A DNA stretch of 64,000 bases. Origin: G963662905 sp963676415 (GTDB lineage Bacteria; Bacteroidota; Bacteroidia; Bacteroidales; WRLA01). The first letter of the stretch is position 1; the number at the start of each line of letters is the position of its first letter. The notes beneath the pieces are model-generated. The model saw only the letters and a list, made by a program, of their open reading frames with translations, was not told where the DNA came from and made no database searches. A program made the translations under genes and the position numbers. Where the stretch lies: the NCBI GenBank assembly GCA_963676415.1, contig OY781097.1:248001-312000 (forward strand), in the 5' to 3' direction. Of this stretch, positions 26,769-35,334 are shown in pieces.

Positions 26769-27608
26769 ATGACCATACCACAAATTATTTCAGAAGCTTT
26801 GCTGGAGGATATCCGGGAAGGCGACCATACATCTTTGGCAACAATTCCGCCGGAATCAAAAGGCACTGCCGAACTAATAATCAAACAGGAAGGCATTTTA
26901 GCCGGTACCGAAATAGCACGCGAGGTTTACCGTCAGGTTAATGACCTTGTGAAAGTGGAAATTCTAATTCCGGACGGATCAAAAGTAAAACCCGGCGACA
27001 TTGTAATGAGAATCAGCGGGCCATCAATGAGCATACTTACAGGGGAGCGGCTGGCGCTTAATTTCATGCAACGCATGAGCGGGATTGCAACCCAAACACA
27101 TAAAATTGCAAAAAAACTGGATGGCACTAAAGCAAAAATACTCGACACGCGCAAAACAACACCCTTAATGCGAGAAATTGAAAAATATAGTGTACGCATG
27201 GGAGGTGGAGCCAATCATCGTTTCGGGCTGTTTGACCTCATTTTGATCAAAGACAACCATATTGATTTTGCCGGCGGCATAACACAGGCCATTGATGCCA
27301 CACACGAGTATCTCAAAAAAAATAATCTGGACATTAAAATAGAAATTGAAGTACGTGATTTTAAAGAACTTAACGAAGTTTTAGCACGTGGCGGCGTTCA
27401 TCGGGTAATGTTGGACAATTTTGATCCGGCTATGTTAAAAAAAGCGGTTGACCTGATTGATGGCCGTTTTGAGACCGAAGCATCCGGAGGAATTACCATG
27501 GAAACCATCAGGCCATTTGCCGAAACAGGCGTTGATTTTATTTCCGTTGGTGCGCTTACGCACAAAATCATCAGTTTAGACATGAGCCTTTTAGCGATTC
27601 ACGAATAA
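26769..27608 (+). CDS. nadC: Nicotinate-nucleotide pyrophosphorylase (carboxylating)
   Basis: Converts quinolinate and phosphoribosyl pyrophosphate to nicotinate mononucleotide, in NAD synthesis. 279 residues, with the family motifs RLALNFMQRMSGIAT near 98-112 and ILDTRKTTPLMREIEKY near 125-141. The invariant RMGGGANHRFGLFDLILIKD follows, then EIEVRDFKE, RVMLDNFDP, EASGGITMETI and DFISVGALTH. Complete and standard. Its TAA ends at 27608 and the next gene's ATG starts at 27609, so the two are adjacent with no spacer and probably co-translated. nadA and nadB are not in the window. Confidence 0.97.
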   Translation: MTIPQIISEALLEDIREGDHTSLATIPPESKGTAELIIKQEGILAGTEIAREVYRQVNDLVKVEILIPDGSKVKPGDIVMRISGPSMSILTGERLALNFMQRMSGIATQTHKIAKKLDGTKAKILDTRKTTPLMREIEKYSVRMGGGANHRFGLFDLILIKDNHIDFAGGITQAIDATHEYLKKNNLDIKIEIEVRDFKELNEVLARGGVHRVMLDNFDPAMLKKAVDLIDGRFETEASGGITMETIRPFAETGVDFISVGALTHKIISLDMSLLAIHE

Positions 27609-28535
27609 ATGAATCAACTAATTTCCTATTATAAAAGAGCTATTACACCCCTTCAGAACCTGCTCAGAAAAATAATTCTACCCGGTTTTGAAGGTGTCCC
27701 TCTTTATGACGCCCTTATGTTTTTTTTCAGGGGCATTTTTGAAGGAGCTTTATCAAACAGGGCTGCATCAGTTAGTTATAGTTTTTTTATGGCAATTTTC
27801 CCGGGCATCCTTGTTTTTTTCACGCTGATACCCTTTGTCCCTATAGATAATTTTCAGGATTTATTGTTAAACCTCCTGCAGGAATTTATTCCCGAACAAA
27901 CCTGGGGCACAGTAAAAAGCACGCTGGAAGACATAATTACCCGCCCACGGAAAGGATTGCTATCATTGAGCTTTGTTATGGCCATTTATTTTTCTACTAA
28001 TGGGATTAGCAGCCTTATTGATGGGTTCAACAGTACAGCACATGCAATCCAAAAACGCTCCTGGTTAAAACAAAGGCTCATCAGTTTCATACTTCTTTTC
28101 CTTCTTAGCGGCTTGATAATTATTGCCATCGCAACACTTACAACAGGCTCCATTGTAATTAACTACCTGTACGACAAACAAATTATTAACGATGATTTTA
28201 CTTACGCGTTGCTTATTGCAGCCAAATGGTTAATTAGTATTCTACTGATTTTTACGAGCATCTCGTTTATTTATTTTTACGGCCCGGCGAAGAGCGAAAA
28301 ATTCCGCTTTATTTCTCCTGGAGGAATACTTACCACCTTTCTGATAATTTTGTCCACTCTGCTCTTTAATTATTATATAGATCATTTCTCAAGTTACAAC
28401 GCACTCTACGGATCAATTGGAACGCTTCTAATTTTTATGTTCTGGTTATATTTTAATGCAACGATTCTGCTGATAGGTTTTGAGCTCAATGCTAGCATTA
28501 AGCATGCAAGCAAAAATCAGGAGAGTTCTTCATAG
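27609..28535 (+). CDS. YihY/BrkB-family inner-membrane protein
   Basis: A 308-residue polytopic membrane protein of the YihY (formerly called RNase BN) family; transport function unproven. Family features are the ALSNRAASVSYSFFMAIFPGILVFFTLIPF segment near 49-78, LSFVMAIYFSTNGISSLIDGFN near 118-139, an IYFYGPA motif near 220, and LYGSIGTLLIFMFWLYFNATILLIGFELNA near the end. About six transmembrane helices. It directly abuts nadC. No functional link to NAD synthesis is known; the arrangement is probably just conserved order. Confidence 0.9.
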   Translation: MNQLISYYKRAITPLQNLLRKIILPGFEGVPLYDALMFFFRGIFEGALSNRAASVSYSFFMAIFPGILVFFTLIPFVPIDNFQDLLLNLLQEFIPEQTWGTVKSTLEDIITRPRKGLLSLSFVMAIYFSTNGISSLIDGFNSTAHAIQKRSWLKQRLISFILLFLLSGLIIIAIATLTTGSIVINYLYDKQIINDDFTYALLIAAKWLISILLIFTSISFIYFYGPAKSEKFRFISPGGILTTFLIILSTLLFNYYIDHFSSYNALYGSIGTLLIFMFWLYFNATILLIGFELNASIKHASKNQESSS

Positions 28536-28883
28536 AATTTAAAAGGAACATCAAGCGCACCTTTCTAATTAATAAACTTATTATCAATATATTAATAGCA
28601 AAAAGTCAGCATTTAAATTTGGTCAGTTCATCATAAAGCACATAAACCGGAGATTATTTTTATTTTGAAAATCAGAAATAGATGAAACTATTTTGAAACC
28701 TTTTGTGCCCGCTTTCTGTATAATCGAAAGATTTTAAATAAAGCTCAGTATTAACCAAATCGTGCCTATGCGGTAAATCTACCATGAAAAAAGAGAATAT
28801 TTAAGCTTATGCCTCGTTTGCTATTTACGGGAATTTTTCTTTATTTTAGCGGCTATTTTAGAAAGCTGCACAAAAGAATTTTA
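28536..28883. other. A/T-rich spacer before the type IX secretion operon
   Basis: 348 bases without a recognisable gene. Near its end TTTG at 28817-28820 and TATTTTAG at 28842-28849, 21 bases apart, resemble a Bacteroidota -33/-7 promoter with one mismatch in the -7 box, placed about 35 bases before the porP ATG. No terminator for the YihY gene was found. No small ORF with coding character was recognised. Confidence 0.4.
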
Positions 28884-29849
28884 ATGAGGAAAGAAACGGC
28901 AATATTAGCCTTTATTTTTATCTTCCTGGTCATAGCAGGAAAGGCATATGCTCAGCAGGAACCACAATTCAGCCAGAATATGTTCACTAAGCAATACATA
29001 AATCCGGCAGTAACCGGCTTGAACAATGCAATTTGCGCCAGGGGATTATACAGACAACAATGGGTTGGATTTAAGGATGCGGAAGGGACAAATGTTGCAC
29101 CTCAAACATTCCTGATAATGGTGGATGCACCTGTTAAATTTTTGCATGGAGGATTAGGAATCAGCATTATGGACGATAAACTTGGATATGAAAAGAACCT
29201 CGGGGTTAAACTCAACTATGCCTATCACACCGAATGGGGCATGGGAGAGCTAAGCATTGGTATCCAAGGTATCTTCCTGAATAAATCAATCGACTTCGGA
29301 AAATTCCAGCCAATTCAGTCCAACGATCCACTATTGAATTCATCAGGAGAAGAAAAAACAATGCTGATGGATCTCGGTTTGGGCATCTATTATTCCGTAC
29401 CAGGACAGTATTACATTGGACTTTCAAGTACGCAACTTATGCAAAACAGCGGAGCCCTTGGTCTGGGTGAAGCTGATAACGTATTTTTAAAGAGACATTA
29501 TTATTTAATGGGAGGATATCAATACACGATTCCCGGTAATCCTAAATGGGAATTTGACCCGATGGTTCTTATTAAGACCGATGGTACAAGCATGCAATAT
29601 GACATCAATGCACTCTTCAAATACAATAATAAATTCTGGGGAGGCGTTACTTATAGGGTTCAAGACGCAATAGCCCTTATGGTGGGCATGGAATGGAAAG
29701 ACTTCAGACTAGGATATTCATACGACATAACTACCTCAAAATTAGGTACCGCCGGAAGCAATGGAAGCCACGAAATTTTCTTTGGCTACTGTTTCAAGCT
29801 GGAACTTGACAAGGAACCTAAAAGATATTTGAATACCAGATACTTATAA
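28884..29849 (+). CDS. porP: Type IX secretion system membrane protein, PorP/SprF family
   Basis: Outer-membrane barrel of the type IX secretion system/gliding machinery. 321 residues from the ATG at 28884, which gives a signal peptide ending IAGKAYAQQ. The first mature residues, QEPQFSQNMFTKQYINPAVTG, are the PorP/SprF signature. The rest is a barrel of about a dozen strands with GGLGISIMDDKLGYEKN and LGLGIYYSVPGQYYIGLSS. The frame is open 25 codons upstream, but that part would place the signal helix internally. It heads the gldKLMN genes, the arrangement seen in Porphyromonas and many gliders. Paralogues are common in the phylum, so whether this is the essential copy rests on its position. 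Confidence 0.88.
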   Translation: MRKETAILAFIFIFLVIAGKAYAQQEPQFSQNMFTKQYINPAVTGLNNAICARGLYRQQWVGFKDAEGTNVAPQTFLIMVDAPVKFLHGGLGISIMDDKLGYEKNLGVKLNYAYHTEWGMGELSIGIQGIFLNKSIDFGKFQPIQSNDPLLNSSGEEKTMLMDLGLGIYYSVPGQYYIGLSSTQLMQNSGALGLGEADNVFLKRHYYLMGGYQYTIPGNPKWEFDPMVLIKTDGTSMQYDINALFKYNNKFWGGVTYRVQDAIALMVGMEWKDFRLGYSYDITTSKLGTAGSNGSHEIFFGYCFKLELDKEPKRYLNTRYL

Positions 29850-29864
29850 TTCAAAAAGATAAAC

Positions 29865-29872
29865 TATATTTG
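29865..29872 (+). promoter_or_regulatory. Putative internal -7 box before gldK
   Basis: TATATTTG fits TAnnTTTG and lies between porP and gldK, about 54 bases before the gldK ATG at 29926. No strong -33 partner is evident. It may allow gldKLMN expression separately from porP. Confidence 0.3.
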
Positions 29873-29925
29873 TTCAGGGCAAAATGATTCAAAATATTAG
29901 AAAATACAGACCAAAACCAAATAAC

Positions 29926-31392
29926 ATGAAGAAGCTGCTTTTCCTACTTGCTGTCATCCTAATATTGGCAAGCTGCAACTCCACCGGCAATGGTGAGTTA
30001 ATTGGGGTGCAGGACAGGCAAGACTTTTACCAACCCGATCCTTTCGGAATGACATTTATTCCTTTAGGTAGCTACACCATGGGCGGTAGTGATCAGGATG
30101 TACCTTATGCTCAGGTTCATCAACCCAAAACGGTTTCTGTTTCGGCTTTTTATATGGACGAGACAGAAATAACCAATAACGAGTACCGTCAGTTTGTTTA
30201 TTGGGTTCGGGACTCAATAGCACATACTATTCTTGGTAATGCTGACAACACAGGGGAAAGGTATGGCGAGCATTATATCCTAAATGACGATGACCAACCA
30301 ATTAACCGAAATCCTGATGGCGATGAAGAGTATAAGATCAACTGGAACGAGAGAATTGACTGGGCAGGCAGAAATCTCCCTGAAGGGGAAGACTTGTCAA
30401 ACTATCCTCTTTATGGAGATGACGGACTTTATCTTACCAATGAAGACCAGTTTTTTCACCGTAAGCAAATTGATACCCGTAAGCTTTTTTATAAATATTG
30501 GATCATTGATATGAAAAAAGCGGCCGAGAAGAGAAACCGCTGGTTGTATGAAAAAGATCCCGGAGATCAGCAAGCCGGACAAAAATATACAGGTACAGGA
30601 TATACAGGCAATAGCGGTTCTTATGGAAATGGCATAACCTCACGTGGTGATTTTGTAATGGAAAAAATAACACCTGTTTATCCTGACACCCTCGTTTGGG
30701 TTTACGATTATACCTATGCTTATAATGAGCCTTTAACGAATAGCTATTTTTGGCACCCATCAACTGACAATTACCCGGTTGTTGGTGTGACCTGGACACA
30801 AGCGCGTGCATTCTCCGTATGGAGATCCGAAGTAATGAATTCATTTTTGGTAGGCAGAGGCGAAGGGCCAATGGTCAATGAATTCAGGCTACCGACAGAA
30901 TCAGAATGGGAATGGGCAGCACGTGGAGGCTGGGAATTAAACCCTTTTCCTTGGGGAGGCCCTTATCTACGGAACCAACAGGGCTGTTTCTTGGCTAACT
31001 TTAAGCCAGAACGGGGTAATTACCCCGGTGATGGCGGAAATACACCCGTAATTGTGGCACACTATCCCCCTAATGATTTTGGCCTTTTTGATATGTCGGG
31101 CAATGTTCAGGAATGGACACTCAATGCTTTTGATGAAGCCGCTTATAATGTAACTTGGGACCTTAACCCAGCATATACTTATTCTGCCGAACCCAATGAC
31201 CCTCCGGTAATGAAACGTAAAGTTGTTCGGGGTGGAAGCTGGAAAGATGTGAACTACTACCTTCAGGTTAGTACGCGTTCGTATGAATATCAGGACAGCG
31301 CAAACTGCTATACCGGTTTTAGAAATGTCCAATCATATTTGGGCCGTATGAAGGATGATAATCCATCACGTTCCTCTCATGTTTATAATTAA
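29926..31392 (+). CDS. gldK: Type IX secretion lipoprotein GldK/PorK
   Basis: Outer-membrane lipoprotein that forms, with GldN/PorN, the periplasmic ring of the type IX secretion system. 488 residues. The ATG at 29926 gives a lipoprotein signal, MKKLLFLLAVILILASC, with lipidated Cys17. The body is a formylglycine-generating-enzyme-like (sulfatase-modifying) fold: FIPLGSYTMGGSD, DETEITNNEYRQFV, FRLPTESEWEWAARGG, FGLFDMSGNVQEWT, RGGSWKD and a final STRSYEYQDSANCYTGFR. In GldK proteins this fold is structural and enzymatic activity is not known. Followed after 50 bases by gldL. Confidence 0.93.
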   Translation: MKKLLFLLAVILILASCNSTGNGELIGVQDRQDFYQPDPFGMTFIPLGSYTMGGSDQDVPYAQVHQPKTVSVSAFYMDETEITNNEYRQFVYWVRDSIAHTILGNADNTGERYGEHYILNDDDQPINRNPDGDEEYKINWNERIDWAGRNLPEGEDLSNYPLYGDDGLYLTNEDQFFHRKQIDTRKLFYKYWIIDMKKAAEKRNRWLYEKDPGDQQAGQKYTGTGYTGNSGSYGNGITSRGDFVMEKITPVYPDTLVWVYDYTYAYNEPLTNSYFWHPSTDNYPVVGVTWTQARAFSVWRSEVMNSFLVGRGEGPMVNEFRLPTESEWEWAARGGWELNPFPWGGPYLRNQQGCFLANFKPERGNYPGDGGNTPVIVAHYPPNDFGLFDMSGNVQEWTLNAFDEAAYNVTWDLNPAYTYSAEPNDPPVMKRKVVRGGSWKDVNYYLQVSTRSYEYQDSANCYTGFRNVQSYLGRMKDDNPSRSSHVYN

Positions 31393-31442
31393 ATATTATT
31401 AAAGGCAAGCTAAATTTGTAAAAACCTTAAAACTACAGCAAT

Positions 31443-32507
31443 ATGAGACTTGATGATTTAGTAAAAAGTAGAGGATTTAAACAATTTATGGCAAAACTCT
31501 ATGGCTGGGGAGCAGCCGTAGTAATTTTAGGAGCGTTATTTAAAATCCTTCACCTTCCTGGGGCAGATTATATGCTTATGGCCGGAATGGGAACGGAAAC
31601 GATTATCTTCTTTTTCTCCGCCTTTGAACCGCCACATGTAGAACCCGACTGGAGTTTGGTATATCCCGAATTGGCAGGCATGTACCATGGTGATGATTTC
31701 GCAGCAGAATTGGACGATGAAGATTTTATTGAGGGCGATGAAGAGGTTGAAGAAAAACCACCATTGACCGAAGAACTCACAGATATGCTTGCCAAAGCGG
31801 ATATCAATCAAGATTTAATTAACAAATTAGGCCTCGGATTAAGCAATTTGAGTGAAAGCGCAAGTAATCTAAACAATATGGCATCTGCCTCTGAAGCAAA
31901 TAATGATTTTGTAAGTAAATTGGGCAAAGCATCAGAATCCGTTGAGCAATTATCAGGCAATGTGGAAAAATCAGCTCAGGCTGTTGCTGCTGAAACGGCT
32001 GCTGCCGAAGCGCATATCCACTCTTTGGGCACGGCCTCTCAGAATGCAGGCAAACTGGCCGAAACCTATTCAGGTGTAAGCGATGCTCTTAAGCGCGATA
32101 TGAGTGCTACCGAAGCCTTTAACCAAAGTGTGAACGAAGCGACCCGCTCTGCTAATGCTTTGGCTGAGAATTACACTCATAGCGCCGAACAACTAAAAGC
32201 TGCTGCAAGTAATTTGGATTTCAGTGATGTTGATGGAGCTATATATAATGAGCAACTGCAAAAAATTGCCCAAAATATGGAAGCCCTGAATGCCGCCTAT
32301 GAACTGCAACTGGAAAACAGCCAGGCTCAGATTACAGGCAGCCAACAACTGCAGGAAATGATGAAAGAGTATTTCAATCAAATGCAGTCCTCTGTTGAGC
32401 AAACCAAAGAATATCAAATGCAGGCACAGATGCTTACCAAAAATGTTTCTGCACTCAATAATGTTTATGGTAATATGCTTACCGCAATGAACGTTAAAAT
32501 TAGCTAA
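31443..32507 (+). CDS. gldL: Type IX secretion inner-membrane motor protein GldL/PorL
   Basis: Forms with GldM the proton-driven rotary motor of the type IX secretion system. 354 residues. Two transmembrane helices near the N-terminus are visible, with the family sequence LYGWGAAVVILGALFKILHLPGADYMLMAGMGTE at about 19-52 and IIFFFSAFEPPHVEPDWSLVYPEL after it. The rest is cytoplasmic and strongly coiled-coil-like, rich in alanine, glutamine and asparagine (about 120-350). It begins 50 bases after gldK; a TAAATTTG box at 31411-31418 lies in this gap. Complete, and in the normal place between gldK and gldM. Confidence 0.94.
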   Translation: MRLDDLVKSRGFKQFMAKLYGWGAAVVILGALFKILHLPGADYMLMAGMGTETIIFFFSAFEPPHVEPDWSLVYPELAGMYHGDDFAAELDDEDFIEGDEEVEEKPPLTEELTDMLAKADINQDLINKLGLGLSNLSESASNLNNMASASEANNDFVSKLGKASESVEQLSGNVEKSAQAVAAETAAAEAHIHSLGTASQNAGKLAETYSGVSDALKRDMSATEAFNQSVNEATRSANALAENYTHSAEQLKAAASNLDFSDVDGAIYNEQLQKIAQNMEALNAAYELQLENSQAQITGSQQLQEMMKEYFNQMQSSVEQTKEYQMQAQMLTKNVSALNNVYGNMLTAMNVKIS

Positions 32508-32558
32508 GCCTAAGGCTCATGGTAAATCACGGATTATTAATCAAAAAAACCAAACGCT

Positions 32559-34280
32559 ATGGCTGGAGCTAAAGAAACCCCACGGCAAAAGATGATTGGC
32601 ATGATGTACCTCGTACTCACTGCCATGCTTGCCCTTAATGTATCCAAAGAATTATTGAATGCTTTTATTAGTGTTAATGAAAGCATGGTAACAACGAATA
32701 AAAACTTTGACACAAAACTTAATGACACCTATACCCAGTTTGAAAATATGACTGTAGGTGACGATCCTGAAGCAATCAAATGGTATAAAAAAGCCTTAGA
32801 AGCGAAAGCCATGAGTGATTCACTCGTTGACTACCTGATTGATGTTAGAATGGAAGTCATCTTAGGTGTTGAAGGCCCCAAAAATGAATATTATTATAAC
32901 GATACAACAGAACAAATTGATTCTGCTCGCCTCAGGAATGTCCCATTAGATGAAATCAAAGGACTGGATCGATATAGTGAACCAACCGAATATTTTCTGG
33001 GACAAGAAGGATTTGATAATGGAGAAGCTTTCAAAATGAAAGAGCTTTTCCAAAGATACCGCCAACAAATAAAAGAAATCGTTAAGCCGAAAGATTCTGC
33101 ATATTTGCAAATTGGACTTCAAACTGGAGGAAAGTATAAAAATCGTGAATCTGAAGGAACACAGGATTGGGAACAATATATGTTTTCTCACACAATACTT
33201 GCTGCAGATGTAGTAATTCTCAATAAATATATTGCAGAGGCTCGCAATGCAGAATTTGATGTACTCACCAAACTCATGAGTTATGTTGGTGCAGAAGCAT
33301 TTAAATTTAACAAAATTGAAGCTAAGGTAATCCCCGAGAAACGAAATGTGTTTTCTGGCGATGAATATAAAGCTCAGATTCTTGTAGCTGCTTTTGATAC
33401 AACAGAATCCCCAAAGGTTAGCTACAGAATGGGCATTGATTCCTTAACCTCCGCAATGATGGCCAATGCAACCTCAGTGATCGGTGAACAAGGAATAGTT
33501 AACATTGGAATACCCACAAACAGCCTTGGTCTCGGTGAAAAAAAATTCGCAGGAGTGATCTTTATCAAAGACCCCGTCAACCCTGATAAATTTAAGCAAT
33601 ATCCTTTCAATAGTTCATTCAATGTGAGTGAACCAGCTGCCACCATTGCTGCTGATGCCGTGAACGTGTTCTATGCCGGTATCCCTAACCCTTTAAGCAT
33701 CAGTATTCCAAATGTGCCTCCATCAGATATTATCTGCCAAAAGGTTAGCGGTAGTGCAGTCATAACCCAACGAAACGGGAATGGGGCTTTGTATTATGTT
33801 AAACCAACAGAGGACAAGCCTACTTCAAAAATTAAATACGATTCAATTATCCTTCAAGCTTCAGCCCGAATAGACGGACAATTGGTTTCTATGGGTAAGA
33901 AAGAATTCAGAGTGATTGAAGCCCCTTCTCCATCTATTACTATAGCTGGAGGTTATACAAATAATTCACCTGCCAGTAGATCAGAATTGGCAGATTACAA
34001 ATCAAAAAACCCGGCCTTTATTACGGCAAGTCCAAAAGACCCACTATTTGAAAGTCCGGATTTTATTTATACAGTAGAATCCTATGAAGTATCATACAAT
34101 GCAGGTGGTTATATAAACACCGAAAGGGTTACCGGAAATGGCGTTTCTTCAGGACTCAGATCAATCATTCTTGCAAGGTCCCCAAGTGAAACGCTAACAT
34201 TTAAAAATATTAGAATAAAATATCCATCTGGTCAGACCAGAAACTATGATGGAGGTAATATTGATTTAATTTTAAGATAA
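32559..34280 (+). CDS. gldM: Type IX secretion motor protein GldM/PorM
   Basis: Single-pass inner-membrane protein whose periplasmic domains transmit motion from the GldL/GldM motor to the outer-membrane ring. 573 residues. The family N-terminus AGAKETPRQKMIGMMYLVLT is followed by the membrane helix (AMLALNVSKELLNAF) and a long periplasmic part with four immunoglobulin-like domains expected from PorM structures. DEYKAQILVAAFDTTE and VFYAGIPNPLSISIPNVPP are clear domain-boundary sequences. Followed after 11 bases by gldN. Complete. Confidence 0.95.
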   Translation: MAGAKETPRQKMIGMMYLVLTAMLALNVSKELLNAFISVNESMVTTNKNFDTKLNDTYTQFENMTVGDDPEAIKWYKKALEAKAMSDSLVDYLIDVRMEVILGVEGPKNEYYYNDTTEQIDSARLRNVPLDEIKGLDRYSEPTEYFLGQEGFDNGEAFKMKELFQRYRQQIKEIVKPKDSAYLQIGLQTGGKYKNRESEGTQDWEQYMFSHTILAADVVILNKYIAEARNAEFDVLTKLMSYVGAEAFKFNKIEAKVIPEKRNVFSGDEYKAQILVAAFDTTESPKVSYRMGIDSLTSAMMANATSVIGEQGIVNIGIPTNSLGLGEKKFAGVIFIKDPVNPDKFKQYPFNSSFNVSEPAATIAADAVNVFYAGIPNPLSISIPNVPPSDIICQKVSGSAVITQRNGNGALYYVKPTEDKPTSKIKYDSIILQASARIDGQLVSMGKKEFRVIEAPSPSITIAGGYTNNSPASRSELADYKSKNPAFITASPKDPLFESPDFIYTVESYEVSYNAGGYINTERVTGNGVSSGLRSIILARSPSETLTFKNIRIKYPSGQTRNYDGGNIDLILR

Positions 34281-34291
34281 TAAACTTAATT

Positions 34292-35251
34292 ATGAGTAGG
34301 TCTTATAGTATCCGTTTCATTTGTTTAATCAGTTTTTTGCTATTCAGCTTTTTTTCTTTTTCTCAAAGTCAAAATCTGGAATCATTGATTAAGCAACAGC
34401 GAAATCAAGCCATTACATCTCAAAATCCATGGCAGAACAATATTGGAGGAAGTCCGAATAATTCGATTTTCGAAAAAAACCATACACGCTCTAAAATCGG
34501 CGTATTGCATCCTCCGGTTATTCGGGAATCCGATGTTACATGGTCAAAAAGAGTGTGGCGGTATATTGATTTGAATCAAAAACTTAACATTCCCCTTAAA
34601 ACGCCCTTAGAGCCTGCTCGTGGAAGAGTTAGTTTATTTTCCGCCTTGGTTACAAGTATTATACAACCTATTCCTAAACATGATTTACTTGCAGCTTTCA
34701 ATTGGGGAAGCTCCACCAATCAAGATTTTGATTTCAAAGAACAATTCAGGACAGTAGATAATTTTATTGATAAAATATCTAATACCTGGGAAACCCCAAC
34801 TGGAAAGATTGATACAGTATACATCCTTCCAAAGGACATTGTCCGTTATGCTATAATGGAGGAATGGTTTTTTGATAAAAAACGATCTCAACTGGATGTC
34901 CGTATTCTAGCGCTTGCACCTATCACTTATGAATTCGACAAAGATAAAAGCAGCCCAACATACGGCACATTCAAAACATCAGGAGGACTTTCTGTACCTT
35001 TCTACGTCTATTTCCCTCAGGCTCGATGGTTCCTGAACCGTTACGAAGTCTTCAACAAAAACAACAACTCTGAAAATCGCACCTTCTATCAGATTTTCTT
35101 GATGCGCCGATTTAGTAGTTTTGTTTATAAGGAAGATAATGTTTATGACCGTCGTATCTCCGATTACGCACTGGGTATTGACGCCCTTCTGGAATCAGAG
35201 CGCATCGAAAACCAGATTCAGGAATTTGAATTTGACCTCTGGGAAGAATAA
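34292..35251 (+). CDS. gldN: Type IX secretion ring protein GldN/PorN
   Basis: Periplasmic partner of the GldK lipoprotein in the type IX secretion ring. 319 residues, with a signal peptide ending LLFSFFSFSQSQ. Family sequences include VTWSKRVWRYIDLNQKLNIPL, RGRVSLFSALVTSI, YAIMEEWFFDKKRSQLDVRILALAPI and YEVFNKNNNSENRTFYQIFLMRRFSSFVYKEDN. Last gene of the operon; a terminator follows within 40 bases. The set porP-gldK-L-M-N is thus complete here, while the translocon (SprA/Sov) and signal peptidase (PorU) genes are not in the window. Confidence 0.93.
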   Translation: MSRSYSIRFICLISFLLFSFFSFSQSQNLESLIKQQRNQAITSQNPWQNNIGGSPNNSIFEKNHTRSKIGVLHPPVIRESDVTWSKRVWRYIDLNQKLNIPLKTPLEPARGRVSLFSALVTSIIQPIPKHDLLAAFNWGSSTNQDFDFKEQFRTVDNFIDKISNTWETPTGKIDTVYILPKDIVRYAIMEEWFFDKKRSQLDVRILALAPITYEFDKDKSSPTYGTFKTSGGLSVPFYVYFPQARWFLNRYEVFNKNNNSENRTFYQIFLMRRFSSFVYKEDNVYDRRISDYALGIDALLESERIENQIQEFEFDLWEE

Positions 35252-35288
35252 TCTTCGAAATCCTAAACTACTGTTTTCATAATTGCTG

Positions 35289-35318
35289 GCCATCCTGAAT
35301 CTTCAGGGTGGCTTTTTT
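35289..35318 (+). terminator. Rho-independent terminator after gldN
   Basis: GCCATCCTGAA at 35289-35299 pairs with TTCAGGGTGGC at 35302-35312 (one G-T pair) across a two-base gap, then TTTTTT. It ends the type IX operon and overlaps the upstream GTG candidate of recG, which argues against that start. Confidence 0.88.
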
Positions 35319-35320
35319 CG

Positions 35321-35328
35321 TATTTTTG
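35321..35328 (+). promoter_or_regulatory. Putative -7 box directly before recG
   Basis: TATTTTTG fits TAnnTTTG and ends six bases before the recG ATG at 35335. A transcript starting at the usual distance would begin at or next to the start codon. It lies immediately after the gldN terminator. Confidence 0.42.
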
Positions 35329-35334
35329 CCTTTG

